Below, piece after piece: positions 38,085-54,300 of a stretch of 64,000 nt of DNA (position 1 is its first letter; every line of letters begins with the position of its first letter). The DNA lies in assembly GCF_051020955.1 (NCBI RefSeq), contig NW_027476768.1:62001-126000 (forward strand), in the 5' to 3' direction. The translations under genes were made by a program, and so were the position numbers. A model generated the notes under the pieces. That model made no database searches. It worked only from the letters and a program-made list of their open reading frames with translations, and was not told the DNA's origin. This DNA comes from Megalopta genalis. Taxonomy: Eukaryota > Arthropoda > Insecta > Hymenoptera > Halictidae.

Positions 38085-41000
38085 ATTGTTCATTTGGCAT
38101 GTATTTGAAGCTAAATCGATCTTTTAAAATCGCTATTTCCCACGAATTTCAATCGAAATCGTATGTTTCGCATGATATTGAAGTTAAATCGTTTGTTTCG
38201 TGTGGATTTAAAGCTAATTCGTGTATTTCGCATGAATCTGAAGCTAAATTGTTCATTTCGCATGAATTTGAAGCTAAATCGTTTATTTAAAATCGCTATT
38301 TCGTTCGAATTTGTGTCGAAATCGTGTATTTCGCATGAATCTGAAGCTAAATTGTTCATTTGGCATGAATTTGAAGCTAAATCGATCGTTTAAAATCGCT
38401 ATTTCGCACGAATTTGAATCGAAATCGTATGTTTCGCATGATATTGAAGTTAAATCGTTTGTTTCGTGTGGATTTAAAGCTAATTCGTGTATTTCGCATG
38501 AATCTGAAGCGAAATTGTTCATTTCGCATGAATTTGAAACTAAATTGTTCATTTCGCGTGAATTTGAAACTAAATCGTTTATTTAAAATCGCTATTTCGT
38601 TCGAATTTGTGTCGAAATCGTGTATTTCGCATGAATCTGAAGCTAAATTGTTCATTTGGCATGAATTTGAAGCTAAATCGATCGTTTAAAATCGCTATTT
38701 CCCACGAATTTCAATCGAAATCGTATGTTTCGCATGATATTGAAGTTAAATCGTTTGTTTCGTGTGGATTTAAAGCTAATTCGTGTATTTCGCATGAATC
38801 TGAAGCTAAATTGTTCATTTCGCATGAATTTGAAGCTAAATCGTTTATTTTAAATCGCTATTTCGTTCGAATTTGTCTCGAAATCGTGTATTTCGCATGA
38901 ATCTGAAGCTATATTGTTCATTTGGCATGTATTTGAAGCTAAATCGATCTTTTAAAATCGCTATTTCCCACGAATTTCAATCGAAATCGTATGTTTCGCA
39001 TGATATTGAAGTTAAATCGTTCGTTTCGTGTGGATTTAAAGCTAATTCGTGTATTTCGCATGAATCTGAAGCTAAATTGTTCATTTCGCATGAATTTGAA
39101 GCTAAATCGTTTATTTAAAATCGCTATTTCGTTCGAATTTGTGTCGAAATCGTGTATTTCGCATGAATCTGAAGCTAAATTGTTCATCTGGCATGAATTT
39201 GAAGCTAAATCGATCGTTTAAAATCGCTATTTCGCACGAATTTGAATCGAAATCGTATGTTTCGCATGATATTGAAGTTAAATCGTTTGTTTCGTGTGGA
39301 TTTAAAGCTAATTCGTGTATTTCGCATGAATCTGAAGCTAAATTGTTCACTTCGCATGAATTTGAAACTAAATTGTTCATTTCGCGTGAATTTTAAACTA
39401 AATCGTTTATTTAAAATCGCTATTTCGTTCGAATTTGTCTAGAAATCGTGTATTTCGCATGAATCTGAAGCTAAATTGTTCATTTGGCATGTATTTGAAG
39501 TTAAATCGATCTTTTAAAATCGCTATTTGCCACGAATTTCAATCGAAATCGTATGTTTCGCATGATATTGAAGTTAAATCGTTTGTTTCGTGTGGATTTA
39601 AAGCTAATTCGTGTATTTCGCATGAATCTGAAGCTAAATTGTTCATTTCGCATGAATTTGAAGCTAAATCGTTTATTTTAAATCGCTATTTCGTTCGAAT
39701 TTGTGTCGAAATCGTGTATTTCGCATGAATCTGAAGCTAAATTGTTCATTTGGCATGAATTTGAAGCTAAATCGATCGTTTAAAATCGCTATTTCGCACG
39801 AATTTGAATCGAAATCGTATGTTTCGCATGATATTGAAGTTAAATCGTTTGTTTCGTGTGGATTTAAAGCTAATTCGTGTATTTCGCATGAATCTGAAGC
39901 TAAATTGTTCACTTCGCATGAATTTGAAACTAAATTGTTCATTTCGCGTGAATTTGAAACTAAATCGTTTATTTAAAATCGCTATTTCGTTCGAATTTGT
40001 GTCGAAATCGTGTATTTCGCATGAATCTGAAGCTAAATTGTTCATTTGGCATGAATTTGAAGCTAAATCGATTGTTTAAAATGGCTATTTCGCACGAATT
40101 TGAATCGAAATCGTATGATTCGCATGATATTGAAGTTAAATCGTTCGTTTCGTGTGGATTTAAAGCTAATTCGTGTATTTCGCATGAATTTGAAGCTAAA
40201 TTGTTCATTTCGCATGAATTTGAAGCTAAATCGTTTATTTAAAATCGCTATTTCGTTCGAATTTGTGTCGAAATCGTGTATTTCGCATGAATTTGAAACT
40301 AAATTGTTCATTTCGCGTGAATTTGAAACTAAATCGTTTATTTAAAATCGATATTTCGTTCGAATTTGTCTCGAAATCGTATGTTTCGCATGATATTGAA
40401 GTTAAATCGTTTGTTTCGTGTGGATTTAAAGCTAATTCGTGTATTTCGCATGAATCTGAAGCTAAATTGTTCATTTCGCATGAATTTGAAGCTAAATCGT
40501 TTATTTAAAATCGCTATTTCGTTCGAATTTGTGTCGAAATCGTGTATTTCGCATGTATCTGAAGCTAAATTGTTCATTTGGCATGAATTTGAAGCTAAAT
40601 CGATCTTTTAAAATCGCTATTTCCCACGAATTTCAATCGAAATCGTATGTTTCGTATGATATTGAAGTTAAATCGTTTGTTTCGTGTGGATTGAAAGCTA
40701 ATTCGTGTATTTCGCATGAATCTGAAGCTAAATTGTTCATTTCGCATGAATTTGAAGCTAAATCGTTTATTTAAAATCGCTATTTCGTTCGAATTTGTCT
40801 CGAAATCGTGTATTTCGCATGAATCTGAAGCTAAATTGTTCATTTGGCATGAATTTGAAGCTAAATCGATCGTTTAAAATCGCTATTTCCCACGAATTTG
40901 AATCGAAATCGTATGTTTCGCATGATATTGAAGTTAAATCGTTTGTTTCGTGTGGATTTAAAGCTAATTCGTGTATTTCGCATGAATCTGAAGCTAAATT

Positions 41001-44000
41001 GTTCATTTCGCATGAATTTGAAGCTAAATCGTTTATTTAAAATCGCTATTTCGTTCGAATTTGTGTCGAAATCGTGTATTTCGCATGAATCTGAAGCTAA
41101 ATTGTTCATTTGGCATGAATTTGAAGCTAAATCGATTGTTTAAAATCGCTATTTCGCACGAATTTGAATCGAAATCGTATGATTCGCATGATACTGAAGT
41201 TAAATCGTTCGTTTCGTGTGGATTTAAAGCTAATTCGTGTATTTCGCATGAATCTGAAGCTAAATTGTTCATTTCGCATGAATTTGAAGCTAAATCGTTT
41301 ATTTAAAGTCGCTATTTCGTTCGAATTTGTGTCGAAATCGTGTATTTCGCATGAATCTGAAGCTAAATTGTTCATTTCGCATGAATTTGAAGCTAAATCG
41401 ATCGTTTAAAATCGCTATTTCGCACGAATTTGAATCGAAATCGTATGTTTCGCATGATATTGAAGTTAAATCGTTTGTTTCGTGTGGATTTAAAGCTAAT
41501 TCGTGTACTTCGCATGAATCTGAAGCTAAATTGTTCATTTCGCATGAATTTGAAACTAAATTGTAGATTTCGCGTGAATTTGAAACTAAATCGTTTACTT
41601 AAAATCGCTATTTCGTTCGAATTTGTCTCGAAATCGTGTATTTCGCATGAATCCGAAGCTATATTGTTCATTTGGCATGTATTTGAAGCTAAATCGATCT
41701 TTTAAAATCGCTATTTCCCACGAATTTCAATCGAAATCGTATGTTTCGCATGATATTGAAGTTAAATCGTTTGTTTCGTGTGGATTTAAAGCTAATTCGT
41801 GTATTTCGCATGAATCTGAAGCTAAATTGTTCATTTCGCATGAATTTGAAGCTAAATCGTTTATTTAAAATCGCTATTTCGTTCGAATTTGTCTCGAAAT
41901 CGTGTATTTCGCATGAATCTGAAGCTAAATTGTTCATTTGGCATGAATTTGAAGCTAAATCGATCGTTTAAAATCGCTATTTCCCACGAATTTGAATCGA
42001 AATCGTATGATTCGCATGATATTGAAGTTAAATCGTTCGTTTCGTGTGGATTTAAAGCTAATTCGTGTATTTCGCATGAATCTGAAGCTAAATTGTTCAT
42101 TTCGCATGAATCTGAAGCTAAATTGTTCATTTCGCATGAATTTGACGCTAAATCGTTTATTTAAAATCGCTATTTCGTTCGAATTTGTGTCGAAATCGTG
42201 TATTTCGCATGAATCTGAAGCTAAATTGTTCATTTGGCATGAATTTGAAGCTAAATCGATCTTTTAAAATCGCTATTTCCCACGAATTTCAATCGAAATC
42301 GTATGTTTCGCATGATATTGAAGTTAAATCGTTTGTTTCGTGTGGATTTAAAGCTAATTCGTGTATTTCGCATGAATCTGAAGCTAAATTGTTCATTTCG
42401 CATGAATTTGAAGCTAAATCGTTTATTTTAAATCGCTATTTCGTTCGAATTTGTGTCGAAATCGTGTATTTCGCATGAATCTGAAGCTAAATTGTTCATT
42501 TGGCATGAATTTGAAGCTAAATCGATCGTTTAAAATCGCTATTTCGCACGAATTTGAATCGAAATCGTATGTTTCGCATGATATTGAAGTTAAATCGTTT
42601 GTTTCGTGTGGATTTAAAGCTAATTCGTGTATTTCGCATGAATCTGAAGCGAAATTGTTCATTTCGCATGAATTTGAAACTAAATTGTTCATTTCGCGTG
42701 AATTTGAAACTAAATCGTTTATTTAAAATCGCTATTTCGTTCGAATTTGTGTCGAAATCGTGTATTTCGCATGAATCTGAAGCTAAATTGTTCATTTGGC
42801 ATGAATTTGAAGCTAAATCGATCGTTTAAAATCGCTATTTCCCACGAATTTCAATCGAAATCGTATGTTTCGCATGATATTGAAGTTAAATCGTTTGTTT
42901 CGTGTGGATTTAAAGCTAATTCGTGTATTTCGCATGAATCTGAAGCTAAATTGTTCATTTCGCATGAATTTGAAGCTAAATCGTTTATTTTAAATCGCTA
43001 TTTCGTTCGAATTTGTGTCGAAATCGTGTATTTCGCATGAATCTGAAGCTAAATTGTTCATTTGGCATGAATTTGAAGCTAAATCGATCGTTTAAAATCG
43101 CTATTTCGCACGAATTTGAATCGAAATCGTATGTTTCGCATGATATTGAAGTTAAATCGTTTGTTTCGTGTGGATTTAAAGCTAATTCGTGTACTTCGCA
43201 TGAATCTGAAGCTAAATTGTTCATTTCGCATGAATTTGAAACTAAATTGTAGATTTCGCGTGAATTTGAAACTAAATCGTTTACTTAAAATTGCTATTTC
43301 GTTCGAATTTGTCTCGAAATCGTGTATTTCGCATGAATCTGAAGCTATATTGTTCATTTGGCATGTATTTGAAGCTAAATCGATCTTTTAAAATCGCTAT
43401 TTCCCACGAATTTCAATCGAAATCGTATGTTTCGCATGATATTGAAGTTAAATCGTTCGTTTCGTGTGGATTTAAAGCTAATTCGTGTATTTCGCATGAA
43501 TCTGAAGCTAAATTGTTCATTTCGCATGAATTTGAAGCTAAATCGTTTATTTAAAATCGCTATTTCGTTCGAATTTGTGTCGAAATCGTGTATTTCGCAT
43601 GAATCTGAAGCTAAATTGTTCATCTGGCATGAATTTGAAGCTAAATCGATCGTTTAAAATCGCTATTTCGCACGAATTTGAATCGAAATCGTATGTTTCG
43701 CATGATATTGAAGTTAAATCGTTTGTTTCGTGTGGATTTAAAGCTAATTCGTGTATTTCGCATGAATCTGAAGCTAAATTGTTCACTTCGCATGAATTTG
43801 AAACTAAATTGTTCATTTCGCGTGAATTTTAAACTAAATCGTTTATTTAAAATCGCTATTTCGTTCGAATTTGTCTAGAAATCGTGTATTTCGCATGAAT
43901 CTGAAGCTAAATTGTTCATTTGGCATGTATTTGAAGTTAAATCGATCTTTTAAAATCGCTATTTGCCACGAATTTCAATCGAAATCGTATGTTTCGCATG

Positions 44001-47000
44001 ATATTGAAGTTAAATCGTTTGTTTCGTGTGGATTTAAAGCTAATTCGTGTATTTCGCATGAATCTGAAGCTAAATTGTTCATTTCGCATGAATTTGAAGC
44101 TAAATCGTTTATTTTAAATCGCTATTTCGTTCGAATTTGTGTCGAAATCGTGTATTTCGCATGAATCTGAAGCTAAATTGTTCATCTGGCATGAATTTGA
44201 AGCTAAATCGATCGTTTAAAATCGCTATTTCGCACGAATTTGAATCGAAATCGTATGTTTCGCATGATATTGAAGTTAAATCGTTTGTTTCGTGTGGATT
44301 TAAAGCTAATTCGTGTATTTCGCATGAATCTGAAGCTAAATTGTTCACTTCGCATGAATTTGAAACTAAATTGTTCATTTCGCGTGAATTTTAAACTAAA
44401 TCGTTTATTTAAAATCGCTATTTCGTTCGAATTTGTCTAGAAATCGTGTATTTCGCATGAATCTGAAGCTAAATTGTTCATTTGGCATGTATTTGAAGTT
44501 AAATCGATCTTTTAAAATCGCTATTTGCCACGAATTTCAATCGAAATCGTATGTTTCGCATGATATTGAAGTTAAATCGTTTGTTTCGTGTGGATTTAAA
44601 GCTAATTCGTGTATTTCGCATGAATCTGAAGCTAAATTGTTCATTTCGCATGAATTTGAAGCTAAATCGTTTATTTAAAATCGCTATTTCGTTCGAATTT
44701 GTGTCGAAATCGTGTATTTCGCATGAATCTGAAGCTAAATTGTTCATTTGGCATGAATTTGAAGCTAAATCGATCGTTTAAAATCGCTATTTCGCACGAA
44801 TTTGAATCGAAATCGTATGTTTCGCATGATATTGAAGTTAAATCGTTTGTTTCGTGTGGATTTAAAGCTAATTCGTGTACTTCGCATGAATCTGAAGCTA
44901 AATTGTTCATTTCGCATGAATTTGAAACTAAATTGTAGATTTCGCGAGAATTTGAAACTAAATCGTTTACTTAAAATCGCTATTTCGTTCGAATTTGTCT
45001 CGAAATCGTGTATTTCGCATGAATCCGAAGCTATATTGTTCATTTGGCATGTATTTGAAGCTAAATCGATCTTTTAAAATCGCTATTTCCCACGAATTTC
45101 AATCGAAATCGTATGTTTCGCATGATATTGAAGTTAAATCGTTTGTTTCGTGTGGATTTAAAGCTAATTCGTGTATTTCGCATGAATCTGAAGCTAAATT
45201 GTTCATTTCGCATGAATTTGAAGCTAAATCGTTTATTTAAAATCGCTATTTCGTTCGAATTTGTGTCGAAATCGTGTATTTCGCATGAATCTGAAGCTAA
45301 ATTGTTCATTTGGCATGAATTTGAAGCTAAATCGATCGTTTAAAATCGCTATTTCCCACGAATTTGAATCGAAATCGTATGATTCGCATGATATTGAAGT
45401 TAAATCGTTCGTTTCGTGTGGATTTAAAGCTAATTCGTGTATTTCGCATGAATCTGAAGCTAAATTGTTCATTTCGCATGAATCTGAAGCTAAATTGTTC
45501 ATTTCGCATGAATTTGACGCTAAATCGTTTATTTAAAATCGCTATTTCGTTCGAATTTGTGTCGAAATCGTGTATTTCGCATGAATCTGAAGCTAAATTG
45601 TTCATTTGGCATGAATTTGAAGCTAAATCGATCTTTTAAAATCGCTATTTCCCACGAATTTCAATCGAAATCGTATGTTTCGCATGATATTGAAGTTAAA
45701 TCGTTTGTTTCGTGTGGATTTAAAGCTAATTCGTGTATTTCGCATGAATCTGAAGCTAAATTGTTCATTTCGCATGAATTTGAAGCTAAATCGTTTATTT
45801 TAAATCGCTATTTCGTTCGAATTTGTGTCGAAATCGTGTATTTCGCATGAATCTGAAGCTAAATTGTTCATTTGGCATGAATTTGAAGCTAAATCGATCG
45901 TTTAAAATCGCTATTTCGCACGAATTTGAATCGAAATCGTATGTTTCGCATGATATTGAAGTTAAATCGTTTGTTTCGTGTGGATTTAAAGCTAATTCGT
46001 GTATTTCGCATGAATCTGAAGCGAAATTGTTCATTTCGCATGAATTTGAAACTAAATTGTTCATTTCGCGTGAATTTTAAACTAAATCGTTTATTTAAAA
46101 TCGCTATTTCGTTCGAATTTGTGTCGAAATCGTGTATTTCGCATGAATCTGAAGCTAAATTGTTCATTTGGCATGAATTTGAAGCTAAATCGATCGTTTA
46201 AAATCGCTATTTCCCACGAATTTCAATCGAAATCGTATGTTTCGCATGATATTGAAGTTAAATCGTTTGTTTCGTGTGGATTTAAAGCTAATTCGTGTAT
46301 TTCGCATGAATCTGAAGCTAAATTGTTCATTTCGCATGAATTTGAAGCTAAATCGTTTATTTTAAATCGCTATTTCGTTCGAATTTGTGTCGAAATCGTG
46401 TATTTCGCATGAATCTGAAGCTAAATTGTTCATTTGGCATGAATTTGAAGCTAAATCGATCGTTTAAAATCGCTATTTCGCACGAATTTGAATCGAAATC
46501 GTATGTTTCGCATGATATTGAAGTTAAATCGTTTGTTTCGTGTGGATTTAAAGCTAATTCGTGTACTTCGCATGAATCTGAAGCTAAATTGTTCATTTCG
46601 CATGAATTTGAAACTAAATTGTAGATTTCGCGTGAATTTGAAACTAAATCGTTTACTTAAAATCGCTATTTCGTTCGAATTTGTCTCGAAATCGTGTATT
46701 TCGCATGAATCTGAAGCTATATTGTTCATTTGGCATGTATTTGAAGCTAAATCGATCTTTTAAAATCGCTATTTCCCACGAATTTCAATCGAAATCGTAT
46801 GTTTCGCATGATATTGAAGTTAAATCGTTCGTTTCGTGTGGATTTAAAGCTAATTCGTGTATTTCGCATGAATCTGAAGCTAAATTGTTCATTTCGCATG
46901 AATTTGAAGCTAAATCGTTTATTTAAAATCGCTATTTCGTTCGAATTTGTGTCGAAATCGTGTATTTCGCATGAATCTGAAGCTAAATTGTTCATCTGGC

Positions 47001-48366
47001 ATGAATTTGAAGCTAAATCGATCGTTTAAAATCGCTATTTCGCACGAATTTGAATCGAAATCGTATGTTTCGCATGATATTGAAGTTAAATCGTTTGTTT
47101 CGTGTGGATTTAAAGCTAATTCGTGTATTTCGCATGAATCTGAAGCTAAATTGTTCACTTCGCATGAATTTGAAACTAAATTGTTCATTTCGCGTGAATT
47201 TTAAACTAAATCGTTTATTTAAAATCGCTATTTCGTTCGAATTTGTCTAGAAATCGTGTATTTCGCATGAATCTGAAGCTAAATTGTTCATTTGGCATGT
47301 ATTTGAAGTTAAATCGATCTTTTAAAATCGCTATTTGCCACGAATTTCAATCGAAATCGTATGTTTCGCATGATATTGAAGTTAAATCGTTTGTTTCGTG
47401 TGGATTTAAAGCTAATTCGTGTATTTCGCATGAATCTGAAGCTAAATTGTTCATTTCGCATGAATTTGAAGCTAAATCGTTTATTTTAAATCGCTATTTC
47501 GTTCGAATTTGTGTCGAAATCGTGTATTTCGCATGAATCTGAAGCTAAATTGTTCATCTGGCATGAATTTGAAGCTAAATCGATCGTTTAAAATCGCTAT
47601 TTCGCACGAATTTGAATCGAAATCGTATGTTTCGCATGATATTGAAGTTAAATCGTTTGTTTCGTGTGGATTTAAAGCTAATTCGTGTATTTCGCATGAA
47701 TCTGAAGCTAAATTGTTCACTTCGCATGAATTTGAAACTAAATTGTTCATTTCGCGTGAATTTTAAACTAAATCGTTTATTTAAAATCGCTATTTCGTTC
47801 GAATTTGTCTAGAAATCGTGTATTTCGCATGAATCTGAAGCTAAATTGTTCATTTGGCATGTATTTGAAGTTAAATCGATCTTTTAAAATCGCTATTTGC
47901 CACGAATTTCAATCGAAATCGTATGTTTCGCATGATATTGAAGTTAAATCGTTTGTTTCGTGTGGATTTAAAGCTAATTCGTGTATTTCGCATGAATCTG
48001 AAGCTAAATTGTTCATTTCGCATGAATTTGAAGCTAAATCGTTTATTTAAAATCGCTATTTCGTTCGAATTTGTGTCGAAATCGTGTATTTCGCATGAAT
48101 CTGAAGCTAAATTGTTCATTTGGCATGAATTTGAAGCTAAATCGATCGTTTAAAATCGCTATTTCGCACGAATTTGAATCGAAATCGTATGTTTCGCATG
48201 ATATTGAAGTTAAATCGTTTGTTTCGTGTGGATTTAAAGCTAATTCGTGTATTTCGCATGAATCTGAAGCTAAATTGTTCATTTCGCATGAATTTGAAAC
48301 TAAATTGTTCATTTCGCGAGAATTTGAAACTAAATCGTTTATTTAAAATCGCTATTTCGTTCGAAT

Positions 48367-51300
48367 TTGTGTCGAAATCGTGTATTTCGCATGAATCTGA
48401 AGCTAAATTGTTCATTTGGCATGAATTTGAAGCTAAATCGATTGTTTAAAATGGCTATTTCGCACGAATTTGAATCGAAATCGTATGATTCGCATGATAT
48501 TGAAGTTAAATCGTTCGTTTCGTGTGGATTTAAAGCTAATTCGTGTATTTCGCATGAATTTGAAGCTAAATTGTTCATTTCGCATGAATTTGAAGCTAAA
48601 TCGTTTATTTAAAATCGCTATTTCGTTCGAATTTGTGTCGAAATCGTGTATTTCGCATGAATTTGAAACTAAATTGTTCATTTCGCGTGAATTTGAAACT
48701 AAATCGTTTATTTAAAATCGATATTTCGTTCGAATTTGTCTCGAAATCGTATGTTTCGCATGATATTGAAGTTAAATCGTTTGTTTCGTGTGGATTTAAA
48801 GCTAATTCGTGTATTTCGCATGAATCTGAAGCTAAATTGTTCATTTCGCATGAATTTGAAGCTAAATCGTTTATTTAAAATCGCTATTTCGTTCGAATTT
48901 GTGTCGAAATCGTGTATTTCGCATGTATCTGAAGCTAAATTGTTCATTTGGCATGAATTTGAAGCTAAATCGATCTTTTAAAATCGCTATTTCCCACGAA
49001 TTTCAATCGAAATCGTATGTTTCGTATGATATTGAAGTTAAATCGTTTGTTTCGTGTGGATTGAAAGCTAATTCGTGTATTTCGCATGAATCTGAAGCTA
49101 AATTGTTCATTTCGCATGAATTTGAAGCTAAATCGTTTATTTAAAATCGCTATTTCGTTCGAATTTGTCTCGAAATCGTGTATTTCGCATGAATCTGAAG
49201 CTAAATTGTTCATTTGGCATGAATTTGAAGCTAAATCGATCGTTTAAAATCGCTATTTCCCACGAATTTGAATCGAAATCGTATGTTTCGCATGATATTG
49301 AAGTTAAATCGTTTGTTTCGTGTGGATTTAAAGCTAATTCGTGTATTTCGCATGAATCTGAAGCTAAATTGTTCATTTCGCATGAATTTGAAGCTAAATC
49401 GTTTATTTAAAATCGCTATTTCGTTCGAATTTGTGTCGAAATCGTGTATTTCGCATGAATCTGAAGCTAAATTGTTCATTTGGCATGAATTTGAAGCTAA
49501 ATCGATTGTTTAAAATCGCTATTTCGCACGAATTTGAATCGAAATCGTATGATTCGCATGATACTGAAGTTAAATCGTTCGTTTCGTGTGGATTTAAAGC
49601 TAATTCGTGTATTTCGCATGAATCTGAAGCTAAATTGTTCATTTCGCATGAATTTGAAGCTAAATCGTTTATTTAAAGTCGCTATTTCGTTCGAATTTGT
49701 GTCGAAATCGTGTATTTCGCATGAATCTGAAGCTAAATTGTTCATTTCGCATGAATTTGAAGCTAAATCGATCGTTTAAAATCGCTATTTCGCACGAATT
49801 TGAATCGAAATCGTATGTTTCGCATGATATTGAAGTTAAATCGTTTGTTTCGTGTGGATTTAAAGCTAATTCGTGTACTTCGCATGAATCTGAAGCTAAA
49901 TTGTTCATTTCGCATGAATTTGAAACTAAATTGTAGATTTCGCGTGAATTTGAAACTAAATCGTTTACTTAAAATCGCTATTTCGTTCGAATTTGTCTCG
50001 AAATCGTGTATTTCGCATGAATCCGAAGCTATATTGTTCATTTGGCATGTATTTGAAGCTAAATCGATCTTTTAAAATCGCTATTTCCCACGAATTTCAA
50101 TCGAAATCGTATGTTTCGCATGATATTGAAGTTAAATCGTTTGTTTCGTGTGGATTTAAAGCTAATTCGTGTATTTCGCATGAATCTGAAGCTAAATTGT
50201 TCATTTCGCATGAATTTGAAGCTAAATCGTTTATTTAAAATCGCTATTTCGTTCGAATTTGTCTCGAAATCGTGTATTTCGCATGAATCTGAAGCTAAAT
50301 TGTTCATTTGGCATGAATTTGAAGCTAAATCGATCGTTTAAAATCGCTATTTCCCACGAATTTGAATCGAAATCGTATGATTCGCATGATATTGAAGTTA
50401 AATCGTTCGTTTCGTGTGGATTTAAAGCTAATTCGTGTATTTCGCATGAATCTGAAGCTAAATTGTTCATTTCGCATGAATCTGAAGCTAAATTGTTCAT
50501 TTCGCATGAATTTGACGCTAAATCGTTTATTTAAAATCGCTATTTCGTTCGAATTTGTGTCGAAATCGTGTATTTCGCATGAATCTGAAGCTAAATTGTT
50601 CATTTGGCATGAATTTGAAGCTAAATCGATCTTTTAAAATCGCTATTTCCCACGAATTTCAATCGAAATCGTATGTTTCGCATGATATTGAAGTTAAATC
50701 GTTTGTTTCGTGTGGATTTAAAGCTAATTCGTGTATTTCGCATGAATCTGAAGCTAAATTGTTCATTTCGCATGAATTTGAAGCTAAATCGTTTATTTTA
50801 AATCGCTATTTCGTTCGAATTTGTGTCGAAATCGTGTATTTCGCATGAATCTGAAGCTAAATTGTTCATTTGGCATGAATTTGAAGCTAAATCGATCGTT
50901 TAAAATCGCTATTTCGCACGAATTTGAATCGAAATCGTATGTTTCGCATGATATTGAAGTTAAATCGTTTGTTTCGTGTGGATTTAAAGCTAATTCGTGT
51001 ATTTCGCATGAATCTGAAGCGAAATTGTTCATTTCGCATGAATTTGAAACTAAATTGTTCATTTCGCGTGAATTTGAAACTAAATCGTTTATTTAAAATC
51101 GCTATTTCGTTCGAATTTGTGTCGAAATCGTGTATTTCGCATGAATCTGAAGCTAAATTGTTCATTTGGCATGAATTTGAAGCTAAATCGATCGTTTAAA
51201 ATCGCTATTTCGCACGAATTTGAATCGAAATCGTATGATTCGCATGATATTGAAGTTAAATCGTTCGTTTCGTGTGGATTTAAAGCTAATTCGTGTATTT

Positions 51301-54300
51301 CGCATGATTCTGAAGCTAAATTGTTCATTTCGCATGAATTTGAAGCTAAATCGTTTATTTAAAATCGCTATTTCGTTCGAATTTGTGTCGAAATCGTGTA
51401 TTTCGCATGAATCTGAAGCTAAATTGTTCATCTGGCATGAATTTGAAGCTAAATCGATCGTTTAAAATCGCTATTTCGCACGAATTTGAATCGAAATCGT
51501 ATGTTTCGCATGATATTGAAGTTAAATCGTTTGTTTCGTGTGGATTTAAAGCTAATTCGTGTATTTCGCATGAATCTGAAGCTAAATTGTTCATTTCGCA
51601 TGAATTTGAAGCTAAATCGTTTATTTCGCGTGAATTTGAAACTAAATCGTTTATTTAAAATCGCTATTTCGTTCGAATTTGTGTCGAAATCGTGTATTTC
51701 GCATGAATCTGAAGCTAAATTGTTCATTTGGCATGAATTTGAAGCTAAATCGATTGTTTAAAATGGCTATTTCGCACGAATTTGAATCGAAATCGTATGA
51801 TTCGCATGATATTGAAGTTAAATCGTTCGTTTCGTGTGGATTTAAAGCTAATTCGTGTATTTCGCATGAATTTGAGGCTAAATTGTTCATTTCGCATGAA
51901 TTTGAAGCTAAATCGTTTATTTAAAATCGCTATTTCGTTCGAATTTGTGTCGAAATCGTGTATTTCGCATGAATTTGAAACTAAATTGTTCATTTCGCGT
52001 GAATTTGAAACTAAATCGTTTATTTAAAATCGATATTTCGTTCGAATTTGTCTCGAAATCGTATGTTTCGCATGATATTGAAGTTAAATCGTTTGTTTCG
52101 TGTGGATTTAAAGCTAATTCGTGTATTTCGCATGAATCTGAAGCTAAATTGTTCATTTCGCATGAATTTGAAGCTAAATCGTTTATTTAAAATCGCTATT
52201 TCGTTCGAATTTGTGTCGAAATCGTGTATTTCGCATGTATCTGAAGCTAAATTGTTCATTTGGCATGAATTTGAAGCTAAATCGATCTTTTAAAATCGCT
52301 ATTTCCCACGAATTTCAATCGAAATCGTATGTTTCGCATGATATTGAAGTTAAATCGTTTGTTTCGTGTGGATTGAAAGCTAATTCGTGTATTTCGCATG
52401 AATCTGAAGCTAAATTGTTCATTTCGCATGAATTTGTAGCTAAATCGTTTATTTAAAATCGCTATTTCGTTCGAATTTGTCTCGAAATCGTGTATTTCGC
52501 ATGAATCTGAAGCTAAATTGTTCATTTGGCATGAATTTGAAGCTAAATCGATCGTTTAAAATCGCTATTTCCCACGAATTTGAATCGAAATCGTATGTTT
52601 CGCATGATATTGAAGTTAAATCGTTTGTTTCGTGTGGATTTAAAGCTAATTCGTGTATTTCGCATGAATCTGAAGCTAAATTGTTCATTTCGCATGAATT
52701 TGAAGCTAAATCGATTATTTAAAATCGCTATTTCGTTCGAATTTGTGTCGAAATCGTGTATTTCGCATGAATCTGAAGCTAAATTGTTCATTTGGCATGA
52801 ATTTGAAGCTAAATCGATTGTTTAAAATCGCTATTTCGCACGAATTTGAATCGAAATCGTATGATTCGCATGATACTGAAGTTAAATCGTTCGTTTCGTG
52901 TGGATTTAAAGCTAATTCGTGTATTTCGCATGAATCTGAAGCTAAATTGTTCATTTCGCATGAATTTGAAGCTAAATCGTTTATTTAAAGTCGCTATTTC
53001 GTTCGAATTTGTGTCGAAATCGTGTATTTCGCATGAATCTGAAGCTAAATTGTTCATTTCGCATGAATTTGAAGCTAAATCGATCGTTTAAAATCGCTAT
53101 TTCGCACGAATTTGAATCGAAATCGTATGTTTCGCATGATATTGAAGTTAAATCGTTTGTTTCGTGTGGATTTAAAGCTAATTCGTGTACTTCGCATGAA
53201 TCTGAAGCTAAATTGTTCATTTCGCATGAATTTGAAACTAAATTGTAGATTTCGCGTGAATTTGAAACTAAATCGTTTACTTAAAATCGCTATTTCGTTC
53301 GAATTTGTCTCGAAATCGTGTATTTCGCATGAATCCGAAGCTATATTGTTCATTTGGCATGTATTTGAAGCTAAATCGATCTTTTAAAATCGCTATTTCC
53401 CACGAATTTCAATCGAAATCGTATGTTTCGCATGATATTGAAGTTAAATCGTTTGTTTCGTGTGGATTTAAAGCTAATTCGTGTATTTCGCATGAATCTG
53501 AAGCTAAATTGTTCATTTCGCATGAATTTGAAGCTAAATCGTTTATTTAAAATCGCTATTTCGTTCGAATTTGTCTCGAAATCGTGTATTTCGCATGAAT
53601 CTGAAGCTAAATTGTTCATTTGGCATGAATTTGAAGCTAAATCGATCGTTTAAAATCGCTATTTCCCACGAATTTGAATCGAAATCGTATGATTCGCATG
53701 ATATTGAAGTTAAATCGTTCGTTTCGTGTGGATTTAAAGCTAATTCGTGTATTTCGCATGAATCTGAAGCTAAATTGTTCATTTCGCATGAATCTGAAGC
53801 TAAATTGTTCATTTCGCATGAATTTGACGCTAAATCGTTTATTTAAAATCGCTATTTCGTTCGAATTTGTGTCGAAATCGTGTATTTCGCATGAATCTGA
53901 AGCTAAATTGTTCATTTGGCATGAATTTGAAGCTAAATCGATCTTTTAAAATCGCTATTTCCCACGAATTTCAATCGAAATCGTATGTTTCGCATGATAT
54001 TGAAGTTAAATCGTTTGTTTCGTGTGGATTTAAAGCTAATTCGTGTATTTCGCATGAATCTGAAGCTAAATTGTTCATTTCGCATGAATTTGAAGCTAAA
54101 TCGTTTATTTTAAATCGCTATTTCGTTCGAATTTGTGTCGAAATCGTGTATTTCGCATGAATCTGAAGCTAAATTGTTCATTTGGCATGAATTTGAAGCT
54201 AAATCGATCGTTTAAAATCGCTATTTCGCACGAATTTGAATCGAAATCGTATGTTTCGCATGATATTGAAGTTAAATCGTTTGTTTCGTGTGGATTTAAA